Shown here: positions 49,655 through 59,319 of the stretch, piece after piece
How the letters are laid out: each line of letters starts with the position of its first letter
How positions within the stretch are numbered: the stretch's first letter is position 1
Source: Deltaproteobacteria bacterium
GTDB taxonomy: Bacteria > Desulfobacterota > Binatia > UBA9968 > JAJDTQ01
DNA length: 64,000 bases
NCBI GenBank assembly: GCA_028818755.1
Contig: JAPPNF010000136.1
Coordinates: 1-64,000 of the forward strand
Reading direction: 5' to 3'
The notes under the pieces: generated by a model
Databases searched by the model: none
The model's input: only the letters and a program-made list of their open reading frames with translations
What the model was told of the DNA's origin: nothing
Made by a program: the position numbers and the translations under genes

Positions 49655-50425
49655 TCAGGCTGATTCAGCGGGCCTGAACTTGGCGCGGGATTTTCTCATT
49701 TTCTGGGCGGCGTCGAAACGTTCTCTGAGGTATGCCGTTTGCTCCCGGACCGTTTTCGCCGCCGCCTCCTCATCCCTGACGCGTAGCGCGCCCAGGATTT
49801 CCTCGTGCTGCCGGGCGATGACCTTCCGCTCGCGCACCCGGTAGACCACCATGTTCTCGATCGGCTGAAGGGCCTCGATCACGGTGAACATGACGAACTT
49901 TAACACCGAGTTGTGGGTTGCGTCGGCCAGGGCTCGATGAAAGCGAACATCCGATGCGCAGAAGTCCTCGTCCGAGATCGATTCCTGTTGTTGCACTTCC
50001 ACCTCTCGCGCCATCGTGTCGAGTTCCGGCTGCTCGGACCGGGCCACGGCTTGCCGTACGCACAACAACTCCAACTCCTGGCGTGCTTCCAGGATCTCCG
50101 GGATCTTGAACTCACCCAGGCTCACGAGGAGCGCGGTGGCGGTCGTCAGGTTGGAGCTGACCTCCTCACGGCTCGGCCGGTTGATGAAGGAACCGCCTGT
50201 CGGGCCGCGCCTCGATCGGATCAAGCTCTGCGCTGCCAGCCGCTTCAAAGCCTCGCGAATCGTAGGCCGCGATACCCCGAACTGGCGGGCGAGCTCTTCC
50301 TCGGTCGGCAGCCGGTCGTCGGCCTTGAGCCTTCCATCGGTGATGGATTCCCTGATCCGCTCCGCGATCTGCTTCGCGAGGCCCCCCGTCATCAGCGGTT
50401 CGTAGATCATTTTCGCCTTGACCAA
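49655..50425 (-). CDS. GntR-family regulator, FadR/FCD subfamily
   Basis: This protein is 256 residues if translated from TTG 50425, which has GGGAG seven bases upstream. ATG 50410 (MIYEPLM) is the alternative. The N-terminal winged helix (LAKQIAERIRESITDGRLKADDRLPTEEELARQFGVSRPTIREALKRLA) is classic GntR. The FCD domain has the metal-binding ligands in FHRALADATHN and the terminal helices (IARQHEEILGALRVRDEEAA). Such proteins sense organic acids. It probably represses itself and the citrate-synthase gene through the shared TTGT-ACAA sites, and may also affect the divergent ABC operon. Confidence 0.9.
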   Translation of the reverse strand: MVKAKMIYEPLMTGGLAKQIAERIRESITDGRLKADDRLPTEEELARQFGVSRPTIREALKRLAAQSLIRSRRGPTGGSFINRPSREEVSSNLTTATALLVSLGEFKIPEILEARQELELLCVRQAVARSEQPELDTMAREVEVQQQESISDEDFCASDVRFHRALADATHNSVLKFVMFTVIEALQPIENMVVYRVRERKVIARQHEEILGALRVRDEEAAAKTVREQTAYLRERFDAAQKMRKSRAKFRPAESA

Positions 50426-50455
50426 CGCCTGTCTCCCTTCCGTTTGCAAATGTAA

Positions 50456-50470
50456 ATTTGTTTGACAAAT
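50456..50470. promoter_or_regulatory. GntR/FCD operator between the regulator and the ABC transporter operon
   Basis: ATTTGT-TTG-ACAAAT is a perfect 15-base palindrome directly upstream of the regulator start. It contains TTGACA (50462-50467), a possible -35 for the plus-strand transporter operon, although the matching -10 is weak. Confidence 0.65.
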
Positions 50471-50658
50471 CCTGCCGGTTACATTAGCTTCTTACAGCAG
50501 ATTGGATCGACAAATACAACGAACGTGCACGCGTAAATCTTGAGTTCGAGTCGCTGAAAGGTCCTGCGGAAAGCACTCATGGGAGAAGTTGATGGCCTCG
50601 GGTAACACGGTTGCCCCGGATGTCTGTAACCCGAAAATCATTCTGAGGAGGTTTTAAG

Positions 50659-51936
50659 ATGTCTACGTCAAAACTCGCAACAACTCTAACGGCCCTGGTC
50701 GCAGCCGCTTCGATCCTCGCGCTGGGGCAACCGGTCGCCGCTGCCGAACGGACCGTCAAGATCGCCGGCTGGGGCGCGAAGTCCGGGCCGTTGCGCTCGT
50801 TCGGCGTCAACTCCGAGGCGGTGCTCAAGGCCGCGGTCAAGAGCATCAACGACGCCGGCGGGGTGAAGCTGGGCGACGGAACCATGGCCAAGATGGAGTT
50901 CACCTACTATGACTCCGCTTGCAACGCCGACCAGGCGATCTCCGTCGTGCGCAAGGTCGAATCGCAAACCGAGGCGTTGGTCGGCATCGGCCCGACATGC
51001 TCCGGCGCCGCCGCGGCCATGTACGGCATCTTCCAGAAGAAGGTGGACGATGCGTCCGACACCGGCCTGCAGTTTCCCATCCTCACCGACACGGCGATCC
51101 GCCCCGGCCTTGCGAAGAAGTCCCAGTGGACGTTCCGCAACGTGCCCAACGAGATCACCATGTACGACGAGATGTTCAAGTGGCTGCGTGGCCGGTATCC
51201 GGACGTCAAGACGATCTATGGCGGAACCGAGACCGACCAAGCCCACTCCAGGATCACTTTCGCCGCCGTCATCGTCCAAATGGCCAAGAAGCACGGCTTC
51301 GAGTGGGTCGGCGGCGGCATCCCCGAGGTGACCGGCAAGGTCCTGGCGGGAATGAAGCAGGTGCTCGAGGTATCGAAGTCGTCCAACTGGCTGCTCGCCG
51401 ATACGAGCTTCTCGGTCCAGGCCCGGGCCTTCAAGAAGTCGGGCGCGGACATGATGATCGTCTCCTCGCATCCCTTCACCACCTGCGGCATGCTGAAGGA
51501 GATGAGGCGCCAGCGAATCAAGCCGAAGGTGCTCGTGGGCCTCACCAGCTCGTCCAGCGCGGAGACCCTCAAGGGCTGTGGCGCCGCCGCGGAGGGCATG
51601 TACATCCCCACCGGCTTCGCTCCCATCACCGAAGCCGGCGCGCAGGTCGCGGCAGCGGCCGAGGCCAACGGCGGATCGGCTGATCTGCACAGCGCCGCCG
51701 CCTGGGAAAACGCCCACATCATCAAGCAAGTCGTCGAAGCGACGGGGGTCATGGCCAAGCCGGACACTCTCAAGGCCGATCGGCGCAAGGTCCGCGACGG
51801 CCTCGAGGCCCTGGCCAAGGTCGACGGGCTCATGGGCGAGATCGGGCGGGTGCAGGACGAAGGCGAGTCCATCAAGCCGTACGTGTTCGTGCAGGCCCAA
51901 TCCAACGCCTGGAAGGTCGTCCACGATCCCCGCTGA
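50659..51936 (+). CDS. ABC transporter substrate-binding protein, LivK-type (type 1 periplasmic fold)
   Basis: This is a 425-residue binding protein. The signal peptide is residues 1-29 (MSTSKLATTLTALVAAASILALG ... VAAA/E). The mature domain begins TVKIAGWGAKSGPLRSFG, with INDAGGVKLGDG and YYDSACNADQAISVVRKVE as in Leu/Ile/Val and amide-binding proteins. Cysteines at CNAD, TCSGA, TCGM and KGCGAA could form two disulfides. GAGGAGG precedes ATG 50659. It is the only binding protein for two downstream permease/ATPase sets and is separated from them by a terminator-like hairpin, which would give more of it than of the membrane parts. Confidence 0.92.
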   Translation: MSTSKLATTLTALVAAASILALGQPVAAAERTVKIAGWGAKSGPLRSFGVNSEAVLKAAVKSINDAGGVKLGDGTMAKMEFTYYDSACNADQAISVVRKVESQTEALVGIGPTCSGAAAAMYGIFQKKVDDASDTGLQFPILTDTAIRPGLAKKSQWTFRNVPNEITMYDEMFKWLRGRYPDVKTIYGGTETDQAHSRITFAAVIVQMAKKHGFEWVGGGIPEVTGKVLAGMKQVLEVSKSSNWLLADTSFSVQARAFKKSGADMMIVSSHPFTTCGMLKEMRRQRIKPKVLVGLTSSSSAETLKGCGAAAEGMYIPTGFAPITEAGAQVAAAAEANGGSADLHSAAAWENAHIIKQVVEATGVMAKPDTLKADRRKVRDGLEALAKVDGLMGEIGRVQDEGESIKPYVFVQAQSNAWKVVHDPR

Positions 51937-51969
51937 CGGTTTCCGGCGGGCGTCGGATGCATGAATCCA

Positions 51970-52030
51970 CCGGTAGCGGGTGAAAGGGGTCGGGCGAAAC
52001 TCCTTCACCACGCTACCGGACTGGCTTTTT
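51970..52030 (+). terminator. Attenuating terminator after the binding-protein gene
   Basis: CCGGTAGCGGGTGAAAGG pairs with CCTTCACCACGCTACCGG, followed by ACTGGCTTTTT. A second hairpin, GTGACCGGG...CCCGGTCAC (52050-52075), stands just after it. Partial termination here would set the ratio of receptor to transporter. Confidence 0.7.
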
Positions 52031-52125
52031 CCCAGGGAGTTGGGATAACGTGACCGGGTCGACCGGCCCGGTCACGCCTGACTCCAGTGTCGTGCACCGG
52101 CCGCGGTGACGAGCGCATCAAGGCC

Positions 52126-53022
52126 ATGAGCGACTTCTGGTTCGAGTTCGTCGAGATTACCCAGACCATTGGCGACGGCCTGTTCTTCGGTGCGACCTAT
52201 GCGCTGATCGGGATCGGCTTCACGTTGATCTTCGGCGCCATGGGCAAGCTGAACATGACCTACGCCGCGGCGTCCCTGGCCGGGGCGTACGCGGGCTTGG
52301 CCGCGTTCGCCTTCGTCAACGCCCCGGCCCCCGTGGTCTTCCTGATCTCCGCCCTCGCCTCGGGGCTCCTGGGCTTCATCGTCTATGCGACCTGCTTCCG
52401 TTTCATACCGATCAACAACCACCTGGCTGCCCTGATGGCCTCCATCGGGGGGCTGTTCTTCATCGACGAGATCGTCGTGCATGCCACCGACGGATCGCCG
52501 CTCACCTTTCCGGCCCTGTTCGACGACGTGATGTTCGATCTCGGCCCCTACGGGGTACGCGGCGACCTGTTGTTCGTGCTGGCGATGTGCGTCGCCGGCA
52601 CGGTGGCGCTGCTCTACGTGCTCTACCGTACGCGGCTGGGACTGGCCACGCGAGCGGTGTCTCAACAGGACGTCGCCGCTCAGCTTTGCGGCATCGACGT
52701 GCACCGGACCAATGCCACCACCTTCGTGCTCGCGGGCCTGCTCGGCGGCATCGCCGGGGCGATGACGGCATCCGCGGTCGGGGTGCTGTCCCCGCTGATC
52801 ACCGTGCCGCTCACGGTCAAGGGCCTGATCGTTACGGTGATAGGCGGGCTGGGATCGATTCCCGGAGCCATCGCCGCCGGCCTGCTCGTGGGCGGGTTCG
52901 AGAACGTGTTCCTGTACTTCCGGGGCGTCAACGAGCGCGACATGTACGTCCTGTTGCTGCTGTTCGTCTTCCTGGTCTTCAGACCCCAGGGGATCTTCGG
53001 GTCGCGCACGGACAGGGACTAG
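52126..53022 (+). CDS. LivH-type ABC permease (set 1)
   Basis: This is a 298-residue inner-membrane permease with about eight helices. GLFFGATYALIGIGFTLIFGAMGKLNMTYAAASLAGAY is the LivH opening. ATRAVSQQDVAAQLCGIDV precedes the EAA-like coupling helix, and VIGGLGSIPGAIAAGLLVGGFE is the closing signature. It pairs with the LivM-type subunit that follows six bases later. ATG 52126 has a weak site (AAGG); GTG-type starts upstream are possible but would only add polar residues. Confidence 0.92.
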   Translation: MSDFWFEFVEITQTIGDGLFFGATYALIGIGFTLIFGAMGKLNMTYAAASLAGAYAGLAAFAFVNAPAPVVFLISALASGLLGFIVYATCFRFIPINNHLAALMASIGGLFFIDEIVVHATDGSPLTFPALFDDVMFDLGPYGVRGDLLFVLAMCVAGTVALLYVLYRTRLGLATRAVSQQDVAAQLCGIDVHRTNATTFVLAGLLGGIAGAMTASAVGVLSPLITVPLTVKGLIVTVIGGLGSIPGAIAAGLLVGGFENVFLYFRGVNERDMYVLLLLFVFLVFRPQGIFGSRTDRD

Positions 53023-53028
53023 CCGCCG

Positions 53029-53943
53029 ATGTCCTACTACCTCGGCCTCGCCCAGCTCATCGGGATTCACACGCTCCTCGGGCTGTCCGCGTACGTCCTG
53101 ATGCTGACCGGCCAACTCTCCCTGGGGCAGGCCGGGTTCTTTGCGATCGGAGCCTACTGCGCCGGCATTCTCACCGTCATTTTCGAACTGCACATCGTCC
53201 CGGCGCTCTTCGTGGCGGCGTTCATGGCGGCGTTCTTCGCGTTCCTCGTGGGCTTTCCCGCGCTGAGGGTGAAGGGTTTGATGCTGGTGGTGGCCACCAT
53301 TGCGTTCGGCGAGTTCGTTCGCCTGTTCTTCTTCAATCTGAGTTGGCGCGTGCCTCGCGACGGCATCCACGTGGGACCGGACAGCACCAACGGCTTCCGC
53401 GAGATCCGCTACTTCGTGGCCAACGGCTGGTCGGCGTGGGAGATCACGGCCTTCGTCTGGATATTCGTCATCCTGGTGATGGCGGCGCTATGGTGGATGG
53501 ACCGTTCCCGCGCCGGAGCCGTTTTGCGCGCGGTGGGCGAGGACGAACTGGCGGCGCAAAGCGTGGGCCTCAGCCTCACCGCGGTCAAGGTGACGGCGAT
53601 GACCGTCGGCGGATTCATCGCCGGCATCGGCGGAGGCTTGTACGCACACACGGCCACGTACGTGGATCATCTGACCTTCACGGTATTGCTGGCAACCTTC
53701 GCGATCTCCTATCCGATCCTTGGCGGCCTATCCAGCGTGTTCGGCACCCTTGTGGCGGTCATCTTCATTCAGGGCGTGCTGGTGGAAGGGCTCCGGTTCA
53801 TGGGGGATTGGCGCAGCATCGTCTTCGGATTGCTTATCGTGGTGGCGATGAACCTGAAGCCTTCGGGCCTGTTCGATGCCCGCACCGCGTATGTCCTGAG
53901 ACGTACCATCGGCCTCGGTGGCGGAGAGAAGCCCCGTGCTTGA
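53029..53943 (+). CDS. LivM-type ABC permease (set 1)
   Basis: This is a 304-residue membrane subunit. LSAYVLMLTGQLSLGQAGFFAIGAYCAGIL and FPALRVKGLMLVVATIAFGEFVRLFF are family hallmarks. RAVGEDELAAQSVGLSLTAVKVTAMTVGGFIAGIGGGLYAH includes the EAA-like loop that meets the ATPases. It overlaps the first ATPase gene by eight bases, showing tight coupling. It forms the channel with the LivH-type subunit. Confidence 0.92.
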   Translation: MSYYLGLAQLIGIHTLLGLSAYVLMLTGQLSLGQAGFFAIGAYCAGILTVIFELHIVPALFVAAFMAAFFAFLVGFPALRVKGLMLVVATIAFGEFVRLFFFNLSWRVPRDGIHVGPDSTNGFREIRYFVANGWSAWEITAFVWIFVILVMAALWWMDRSRAGAVLRAVGEDELAAQSVGLSLTAVKVTAMTVGGFIAGIGGGLYAHTATYVDHLTFTVLLATFAISYPILGGLSSVFGTLVAVIFIQGVLVEGLRFMGDWRSIVFGLLIVVAMNLKPSGLFDARTAYVLRRTIGLGGGEKPRA

Positions 53944-54712
53944 GCTGAGCGGCCTGTCGAAACATTTTGGCGGAGTCAAAGCCGTTGACGGGCTGGACCT
54001 CACCGTCAACGAGGGCGAGATCTTCGGCTTGATCGGCCCCAACGGATCGGGGAAGAGCACCACCATCAACCTGATCTGCGGCGTGTTTGCGGAAACCGCG
54101 GGCACGGTTCGATTTCGCGGGGACCTGATGAACGGCAAGCCTCCGCACCGACGCCTGCGAGCGGGTATCGCGCGTACGTTCCAGAACATCCGCCTGTTTC
54201 CGAACCTCACCGTGTGGCAGAACCTGTGGGTGGCCCAGAACTCGCGTCAGGACGTCGCCACGCAAGGCTTTCTGCCGCGCTGGTTCGGTGCGACTCGCCG
54301 GACGCGGCAGGAGATTGCCGGCCTTCTCGAGCTCGCCGACCTGGGACACAAGGACGACGAGCTGGCGTCGAATCTCGCGTTCGGGGAGCAACGCCGCCTG
54401 GAGTTCGCCCGCGCCGCGGCGGCCCGGCCGAAACTGCTGTTGCTGGACGAGCCGGCGGCGGGAATGAACCAGCAGGAGATCGACGATCTGAGCCAGCGCA
54501 TCCGCCGTGTGCGCGATTCGGGCGTAACCATACTGCTGGTCGAGCACGTGATGGAACTCGTCATGGGTGTGACCGAGCAGATGGCCGTTCTCAACTTCGG
54601 ACGCAAGATCGCATCCGGCACGCCCGGGGAGGTGCAGCGGGACAGGGCCGTGCAAGAGGCCTACCTCGGAACCGCCGGCTCGACTTCCCGCCCCGGCGAA
54701 GGGGGCGATTGA
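53936..54712 (+). CDS. LivG-type ABC ATPase (set 1)
   Basis: This is a 258-residue ATPase from GTG 53936 (MLELSGLSKHFGGVKAVDGL), with GGAG upstream. A start at GTG 53918 is possible. Walker A is GLIGPNGSGKSTTINLICG. IARTFQNIRLFPNLTVWQNL is the Q-loop. The signature is reduced, ASNLAFGEQRRLEFARA, typical of LivG. Walker B is LLLLDEPAAGMN, with H-loop VEHVMELVMG. It energises import by the LivHM channel together with the LivF-type ATPase. Confidence 0.93.
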   Translation: MLELSGLSKHFGGVKAVDGLDLTVNEGEIFGLIGPNGSGKSTTINLICGVFAETAGTVRFRGDLMNGKPPHRRLRAGIARTFQNIRLFPNLTVWQNLWVAQNSRQDVATQGFLPRWFGATRRTRQEIAGLLELADLGHKDDELASNLAFGEQRRLEFARAAAARPKLLLLDEPAAGMNQQEIDDLSQRIRRVRDSGVTILLVEHVMELVMGVTEQMAVLNFGRKIASGTPGEVQRDRAVQEAYLGTAGSTSRPGEGGD

Positions 54713-54716
54713 GCCC

Positions 54717-55433
<717 letters not shown>

Positions 55434-55449
55434 CACCGGGAGACGCGGG

Positions 55450-56349
55450 TTGATCGATTTCATCCAGAACACGGTCGACGGGGTGATGTTCGGCTCGTCC
55501 TACGCGCTGCTGGCGATCGGGTTCACGATCGTCTTCGGCGTGATGCGGCGGATCAACCTCGCCTTCGGCGCCAGCATCATGCTCGGCGCGTACGTGGGCA
55601 CGTGGCTTCATGTTCACTACCAGGTCCCTGTGCTGGTCGTCGCCTTGACGACGATCGCCGGCACCGTCCTTGCCGGCATCTACATTGAACGCTTGTGCTT
55701 TCACGCCGTCCGCCGCGATGCCGCTCTCGCCTCCATGGTGTCGAGCTTCGTGATCTGGATGCAGTTGGAAGAAGCCTCGATCCATCTGCTGCCCGAGCGC
55801 ACCTACGCTTTCCCCGGTCTGTTCGCGGCCGGCGCCTACGAGCTTGGGCCCTTTCTGTTCCGGGCCGAGCAAACGACGATGCTGGTGGTGGCGGCGGTCA
55901 TGGTGGGCGTGCTGCACCTGCTGCTGCACCGCACCCGGTTCGGCGTGGCCCTGCGGGCGATCTCGGAAAACCCCCTGGCCGCCGCCTACATGGGCATCAA
56001 CGCAGCCTGGGTCGTTCTGTGCGCCTTCGCGCTGGTATCCATGGTGGGCGGGATCGCGGGCTACGCCATCCTGGCCACCGACGAGCAGATCACGCCGTTC
56101 TTCGGCCTCTGGGCGACCTTCAAGGGCCTCATCGCGATGATGCTGGGCGGCATGGGTTCCCTCCCGGGCGCGATCGTGGGCGGCCTGCTGCTCGGCGTGG
56201 TCGAAGCGAATGCGCTTTGGTACCTGGGCACCGAGTACAGGGACCTGAGCGCGTTCCTGCTGCTGTTCGCCATGCTGGTGCTGCGGCCGGGCGGCCTCAT
56301 GGGTCAACGCATTCTGAGTCGCGAGGAGCTGGCCTTCCGGCGGGTTTGA
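55450..56349 (+). CDS. LivH-type ABC permease (set 2)
   Basis: This is a 299-residue permease from TTG 55450 (LIDFIQNTVDGVMFGSSYALLAIG), preceded by GGGAG. FTIVFGVMRRINLAFGASIMLGAYVGTW, AISENPLAAAYMGINAAW and MMLGGMGSLPGAIVGGLLLGVVE match LivH. It is clearly a paralogue of the set-1 LivH but diverged, so the duplication is old or the second set was acquired. It starts 16 bases after the set-1 LivF stop. Confidence 0.92.
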   Translation: MIDFIQNTVDGVMFGSSYALLAIGFTIVFGVMRRINLAFGASIMLGAYVGTWLHVHYQVPVLVVALTTIAGTVLAGIYIERLCFHAVRRDAALASMVSSFVIWMQLEEASIHLLPERTYAFPGLFAAGAYELGPFLFRAEQTTMLVVAAVMVGVLHLLLHRTRFGVALRAISENPLAAAYMGINAAWVVLCAFALVSMVGGIAGYAILATDEQITPFFGLWATFKGLIAMMLGGMGSLPGAIVGGLLLGVVEANALWYLGTEYRDLSAFLLLFAMLVLRPGGLMGQRILSREELAFRRV

Positions 56350-56352
56350 GCC

Positions 56353-57270
56353 ATGGACGACTACGTCATCACGGTTCTGTCGAACATCGGCATGATCTCG
56401 TTCATCGCACTTTCGGCCTACCTGCTGCTGCTGACCGGTGAGATCTCCTTCGGCCAGCAGGCCTACTTTGGCCTGGGCGCCTACGCCGCCGGCGCGGTCA
56501 CCGCCATGCTGCTCCTGCCGATCTGGGCGGGGATCCTCGTCGGCGCGTGCGTGGCCGGACTGGTGGCGATGGTCGTGGGAGCCTTGACTCTGCGGCTCAG
56601 CGGTCTTTACTTCTCCATCTCCACCCTGGCGTTCGCCGAGATGGTGCGCCTGATTCTGTTGATCGTCCACGTCCAGGTCGAGGTCGAAGGGGAGATGGTG
56701 GGCCCGGTCGGCGCGGAGGGGTTCCACGGCATCCGCTGGATGTTCGAGCGCGACCTCAGCCTCGCCCAGTTCATGCTCCTCATATATGGCCTGCTGGCGC
56801 TGGTGTTGATCGTCCTGCTGCTGATGGAGCGCTCCCGTTTGGGTTCCGTTTTCCGGATGCTCGGTTCGGATGACCTGCTGGCCGAGATGCAAGGCGTGGA
56901 CACCGTGCGCTACCGCATTCTGGCCGCGGGCGTGGCCGGCGTGATCGCGGGCATCGGCGGCGCCCTCTACGCTCACTTCACCACATACGTGGAGCCTCAG
57001 TTCTTCAACGTGATGCTCGGAGTCCATGCCCTCGCGTACGGTCTGATCGGTGGACTCGGCACTGCGTTCGGGCCGCTCATCGGCGTCGCCATCGACGTGG
57101 GGTTCCTGGAAGCGGTGCGGTTCATACAGGGTTACCGAATGATCGTGTTCGGCGGTCTGGTCGCGGTATTGTTGGTTTTCATGCCGCGGGGCCTCCTCGA
57201 CGAGGAGCGAGTGCACTGGTTGAGGACACTCTTCTCGAGACGGAGTCATGCTCGCTCTCAGCGGCGTTGA
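56353..57270 (+). CDS. LivM-type ABC permease (set 2)
   Basis: This is a 305-residue membrane subunit. LSAYLLLLTGEISFGQQAYFGLGAYAAGAV and LTLRLSGLYFSISTLAFAEMVRLILLIV are LivM signatures. RMLGSDDLLAEMQGVDTVRYRILAAGVAGVIAGIGGALYAH is the coupling loop. The C-terminus (RTLFSRRSHARSQRR) is basic and overlaps the start of the next ATPase gene by 23 bases. Confidence 0.92.
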   Translation: MDDYVITVLSNIGMISFIALSAYLLLLTGEISFGQQAYFGLGAYAAGAVTAMLLLPIWAGILVGACVAGLVAMVVGALTLRLSGLYFSISTLAFAEMVRLILLIVHVQVEVEGEMVGPVGAEGFHGIRWMFERDLSLAQFMLLIYGLLALVLIVLLLMERSRLGSVFRMLGSDDLLAEMQGVDTVRYRILAAGVAGVIAGIGGALYAHFTTYVEPQFFNVMLGVHALAYGLIGGLGTAFGPLIGVAIDVGFLEAVRFIQGYRMIVFGGLVAVLLVFMPRGLLDEERVHWLRTLFSRRSHARSQRR

Positions 57271-58006
57271 AAAACGCTTCGGCGCCATGGCCGCGCTCGA
57301 CGGCATCGACCTCGAGGTCGCGGCCGGAGAGGTTCTGGGCCTCATCGGACCCAACGGCTCGGGCAAGACCACGCTCTTGAACACGGTGACGGGCGTATAC
57401 GCACCGAGTGCCGGACGCATCTCCTTCGAGGGCACGGACATCACCGAATGGAAAGGCCACCGCATCGCGCGCCTAGGGGTCGTGCGCACCTTCCAGAACA
57501 TCCGCCTGTTTCCGACCATGACCGTCTTCCAGAACGTGTGGGCCGCGCAGCATGGCCGCATTCCCGGCGGGCTGCTCGGCCTGCTGCGCAGCCGGCCGAC
57601 GCTCGACCGCGGCGATGTCGGAAGAGTCGACGAAGTGCTGGAGCGGGTGGGGCTGCTGAGGGACCGCGAGGTACTGGCCAAGGACCTGCCCCTGCCGGCC
57701 CGAAGGCGCCTCGAGGTCGCCCGCGCGCTGGCGGTGGATCCACGGCTGGTGCTGCTTGACGAGCCCGCGGGCGGCATGACCTCGGTCGAGACCGCCGACA
57801 TGGCCCGACTCATCCGCGAGGTCGTCGCCCCTGGCCGCACCTGTGTGGTGATCGAGCACAAGATGGCGCTGGTCGCGGGTGTGTGCACCCGGCTTTGCGT
57901 GCTCGACCTCGGGCGCAAGATCGCCGAGGGAGGCCCGGACGAGGTGCTTGCCGATGCCCGGGTCCGGCAGGCCTATCTGGGCAGAGGTGGAGCGCTCGAT
58001 GCTTGA
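57248..58006 (+). CDS. LivG-type ABC ATPase (set 2)
   Basis: This is a 252-residue ATPase. Walker A is GLIGPNGSGKTTLLNTVTG, and the Q-loop region is LGVVRTFQNIRLFPTMTVFQNVW. The signature is degenerate (DLPLPARRRLEVARALAV, without SGG). Walker B is RLVLLDEPAGGMTS, with H-loop VIEHKMALVAG. The weak signature is usual for LivG partners, where the LivF subunit supplies the intact one. It overlaps both neighbours. Confidence 0.92.
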   Translation: MLALSGVEKRFGAMAALDGIDLEVAAGEVLGLIGPNGSGKTTLLNTVTGVYAPSAGRISFEGTDITEWKGHRIARLGVVRTFQNIRLFPTMTVFQNVWAAQHGRIPGGLLGLLRSRPTLDRGDVGRVDEVLERVGLLRDREVLAKDLPLPARRRLEVARALAVDPRLVLLDEPAGGMTSVETADMARLIREVVAPGRTCVVIEHKMALVAGVCTRLCVLDLGRKIAEGGPDEVLADARVRQAYLGRGGALDA

Positions 58007-58739
58007 CGTACGCGGACTGCACATCTCGTACGGTGGGGTTCGTGCCGTCCAGGGCGTGTCCCTGGAAGTGAGCACCGGAGAGATCGTCTCCATCATTGGC
58101 CCGAACGGCGCCGGCAAGACTTCGATTCTCAATGCCATCGCGGGCATTCGGCCGCCGGACCGGGGTGAGATCCTTTTCGACGGAAGGGCGATCGGCGGCC
58201 TGCCCGCCCACGCCGTTGTCGCCCGCGGCATCGTGCAGGTCCCGGAGGGGCGGTTGATCTTCGGTACCTTGAGCGTGGAAGAAAACCTCCGGGCCGGCGC
58301 CCACCAGCGAGGCGGGTTCATCCTTCGAAGCCGCGACCGTTCGGGTCTGCGGCGCCTGTTCCCCGCACTCGCGGACAAGCTGGACCGGCCGGCCGCCAGC
58401 CTGAGCGGCGGCGAAGCGCAGATGCTGGCGCTCGCGCGCGGGCTCGAGTCCGAGCCTCGCCTGTTGCTCCTGGACGAGCCTTCGCTGGGCCTGTCGCCGA
58501 AGCTGACCGAGGAGGTCTTCGAGCTGATCCGGCGGTTGCGCGATCGGGGGCTTACCGTGCTCCTCGTCGAGCAGAACGTGAGGCAGACCCTGGCGCTTGC
58601 CGACCGGGGCTACGTGCTTGAAAGCGGACGGATCACCCTCCACGGTGCGGCCGCGGAACTGCTGTCGGACGAACGGCTGGTGTCGAGCTACCTGGGCGTT
58701 TCCGTGGGCGCGCCGTCCCATCGTGTTCCGAACAGGTGA
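57999..58739 (+). CDS. LivF-type ABC ATPase (set 2)
   Basis: This is a 246-residue ATPase from ATG 57999 (MLDVRGLHISYGGVRAVQG), overlapping the LivG stop by eight bases. Walker A is SIIGPNGAGKTSILNAIAG. The LivF segment is GIVQVPEGRLIFGTLSVEENL. The signature is LSGGEAQMLALARGLE and Walker B is RLLLLDEPSLGLSP. It completes the second HMGF set and is followed 18 bases later by a FixH/YtkA-like gene. Confidence 0.92.
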   Translation: MLDVRGLHISYGGVRAVQGVSLEVSTGEIVSIIGPNGAGKTSILNAIAGIRPPDRGEILFDGRAIGGLPAHAVVARGIVQVPEGRLIFGTLSVEENLRAGAHQRGGFILRSRDRSGLRRLFPALADKLDRPAASLSGGEAQMLALARGLESEPRLLLLDEPSLGLSPKLTEEVFELIRRLRDRGLTVLLVEQNVRQTLALADRGYVLESGRITLHGAAAELLSDERLVSSYLGVSVGAPSHRVPNR

Positions 58740-58757
58740 AAGAAAGGGGGAATCGTG

Positions 58758-59228
58758 ATGAAGACCCTTCTGTCCATGGTGCTCGTCGCCGCCGGCTTGG
58801 GGCCGTGGCCGATGCCCGCTTTCGGGGCCGAACGGAAGGTCGCCGAGGTGGAATGCAAACCGGCGCAACAGAAACTCGTCTACGACTGCATGATCACCGT
58901 CAAGGGGAGAAAGAGCGGCAGCCCCATCGCGGATGCCGAGTTCACGGTCGGTGCCGACATGCCGTCCATGCCCGGAGCCCACAACGTTCGTCCGGTGCCC
59001 GCCGAACCGCACCGAATGCCCGGAATGTATCGCGCCCGCCTCCAACTGGAGATGACAGGCGAGTGGGCGCTCAAGCTCGACTTCACCAAGCCGAACCGCG
59101 ATCGCGTGATCAAGAAGCTCCATTTCGGCGGAATGGCCGGACAGGATGCGTCCAAGTCGGGCATGTCCCACGGCGGTACGGGCAAGACCATGGGCCACGG
59201 AGATCACCAAGGAAAGACGAGCCCGTAA
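58758..59228 (+). CDS. FixH/YtkA-like periplasmic protein with Met/His-rich tail
   Basis: This is a 156-residue exported protein. The signal peptide is about residues 1-24 (MKTLLSMVLVAAGLGPW ... AFGA/E). The beta-sandwich domain has VYDCMITVKGRKSGSPIADAEFTVGADMPSMPGAHNVRPV and PGMYRARLQLEMTGEWALKLDF, the YtkA/FixH pattern. The tail is rich in Met, His and Gly (MSHGGTGKTMGHGDHQG), which would suit copper binding. It could shield or deliver a metal at the envelope, but its place after the transporter operon does not tell what for. Confidence 0.78.
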   Translation: MKTLLSMVLVAAGLGPWPMPAFGAERKVAEVECKPAQQKLVYDCMITVKGRKSGSPIADAEFTVGADMPSMPGAHNVRPVPAEPHRMPGMYRARLQLEMTGEWALKLDFTKPNRDRVIKKLHFGGMAGQDASKSGMSHGGTGKTMGHGDHQGKTSP

Positions 59229-59319
59229 CTCCTCCCCTGCATCAGAGCCCGGGCGGTCTTTGACAGGGGCACGCACTTGTTCTACGAACTCAACTCATGA
59301 CGCACACCACGGGGCCATC

